Shown here piece by piece: positions 63,260-64,000 of a DNA stretch of 64,000 bases; position 1 is the stretch's first letter; each line of letters opens with the position of its first letter. Source of the DNA: Zunongwangia endophytica (GTDB lineage Bacteria; Bacteroidota; Bacteroidia; Flavobacteriales; Flavobacteriaceae). The stretch covers positions 1 to 64,000 of the forward strand of contig NZ_JAUFPZ010000002.1 of NCBI RefSeq assembly GCF_030409505.1, in the 5' to 3' direction. Below the pieces are notes generated by a model. The model had not been told where the DNA came from. It was given only the letters and a program-made list of their open reading frames with translations, and searched no databases. The translations under genes were made by a program, and so were the position numbers.

Positions 63260-64000
63260 TTTCTATCTCCTTTATCGGGATGTAAATATTTGTAATCCAT
63301 TCTGCAGGATTAGCAGTTTCTATAGGATTGGTTTGGTATACTTCAAAAGGTTTAGCACTTTCAGCAATTTCAAGTCCGTTGTTATCAATGTATTGATACG
63401 CTTTTTTCCAGGCTTCTTCAATATTATCATATTTCCCCTTGAGTACCGTTTTTAATACCTTTTGATTCGGCATACTACCATTCAAAACATCAGCATCTAT
63501 AGGGGTACGAACTTCGTTTGGAGTGAAATAACCAGCAGAAAAAATTGCAGAATTGTTAGATTGATTCCATTCGTTATAAATGACAACAGGATTACCTAAT
63601 TTCTCAAAACCCTGAGTTTCCATGAAATTTGATACTTGGGTAACCATTGGTTGCATTTTACTGTTTACTTGGCTTATTTTGCTTGCAGTCGTCATATACA
63701 TATAATAACCGCCACCATGATTCACAACACCATCAACGCTAATGTTATATTCATTCATTTTGTTATCTATGACCTGCTGCATCGCTGTCAAACCTGCACT
63801 TAGTTTAGGCTGCATCATTTCAGAAAGTGATCGATCTTCGAACAATGACAGGAATTTTTCTTTGAAGCTTTGTGATCCTTCCATGATCCAAGTAACCTTG
63901 GTTTGATCATTTTCAATAGGTTCAAAATTCCATGATACTTTACTATGATCCTCACCCAAAAGATTTGAAATCTTAATTTTCTGGATAATTTGTGTAAAAG
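63252..64000 (-). CDS. SRPBCC plus GyrI-like effector-binding protein (partial, 5' end beyond window)
   Basis: The frame is open to the right edge, so the true start lies outside; the TTG at 63959 is not the start. The visible N-terminal part is the end of an SRPBCC/polyketide-cyclase-like domain (SKVSWNFEPIENDQTKVTWIMEG, FKEKFLSLFED). The C-terminal 150 residues resemble a GyrI/AraC-effector-binding domain (GGYYMYMTTASKISQ, VLKTVLKGKYDNIEEAWKKAYQYI, EVYQTNPIETANPAEWITNIYIPI). Such two-domain proteins probably bind small hydrophobic ligands. Overlaps crcB by eight bases. Confidence 0.78.
   Translation of the reverse strand, partial: FTQIIQKIKISNLLGEDHSKVSWNFEPIENDQTKVTWIMEGSQSFKEKFLSLFEDRSLSEMMQPKLSAGLTAMQQVIDNKMNEYNISVDGVVNHGGGYYMYMTTASKISQVNSKMQPMVTQVSNFMETQGFEKLGNPVVIYNEWNQSNNSAIFSAGYFTPNEVRTPIDADVLNGSMPNQKVLKTVLKGKYDNIEEAWKKAYQYIDNNGLEIAESAKPFEVYQTNPIETANPAEWITNIYIPIKEIEND

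Overview
The window is low-GC DNA from a Bacteroidota chromosome, most likely a marine member of the Flavobacteriaceae. The evidence is two SusC/SusD loci with ECF sigma/FecR pairs, a GSII plus GSIII glutamine synthetase pair, TAnnTTTG-type -7 promoter elements, few Shine-Dalgarno sites, many signal-peptide and lipobox proteins, and small flavobacterial protein families (a Lacal_2735-like protein, DUF4197, DUF1684). No rRNA, tRNA, CRISPR array, insertion sequence or prophage was seen. The genus is not claimed.

Layout. Positions 1-5030 hold a run of damaged genes: an edge-truncated lipoprotein, a Tat-like metallophosphoesterase, an AraC regulator and a purple-acid-phosphatase-like gene. All are interrupted by single-base shifts, mostly in short homopolymers. 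An intact glycerophosphodiesterase lipoprotein follows (5157-6017). Positions 6424-15288 are SusCD locus 1: ECF sigma, FecR, SusC with STN domain, SusD, a TlpA-like thioredoxin lipoprotein and a DoxX-like protein. Positions 15415-27849 are SusCD locus 2: divergent ECF sigma, then FecR, SusC, SusD, a secreted thioredoxin protein, an alpha/beta hydrolase and DsbD. Both loci have an RNA hairpin between fecR and susC. Next come a Bcr/CflA exporter, an M57 (HEIGH) protease, a 62-residue lipoprotein and a TPR histidine kinase with its response regulator (27915-33393).

Positions 33390-38068 hold a BlaI/M56 (BlaR1-like) cluster. A 41-bp composite promoter/operator is repeated, with identical internal spacing, before blaI and before the neighbouring carboxypeptidase-regulatory-domain gene. 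From 38135 on the content is mostly housekeeping: a Ca/Na antiporter, divergent GSII and GSIII, purM, a small ABC system, prfA, pyrF, a BtuF-like protein, a catalase relic, purU, a fused acyl-CoA mutase (IcmF) with one frameshift, marC, an Lrp regulator, a methyltransferase and two secreted proteins. Positions 59858-62712 are a glnK-amtB-porin operon, followed by fluC/crcB and an edge-truncated SRPBCC/GyrI-like gene.

How the genes work together. Nitrogen assimilation is split over two places (GSII/GSIII at 39-43 kb, glnK-amtB-porin at 60-63 kb), linked by a 23-bp palindrome TACCCC-N11-GGGGTA found upstream of both. In locus 2 the DsbD and thioredoxin proteins probably form one electron-transfer chain tied to SusCD import. 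The BlaI cluster looks like a proteolysis-released repressor controlling its own operon and an adjacent envelope protein. The most testable new observations are the BlaI composite operator and the nitrogen palindrome.
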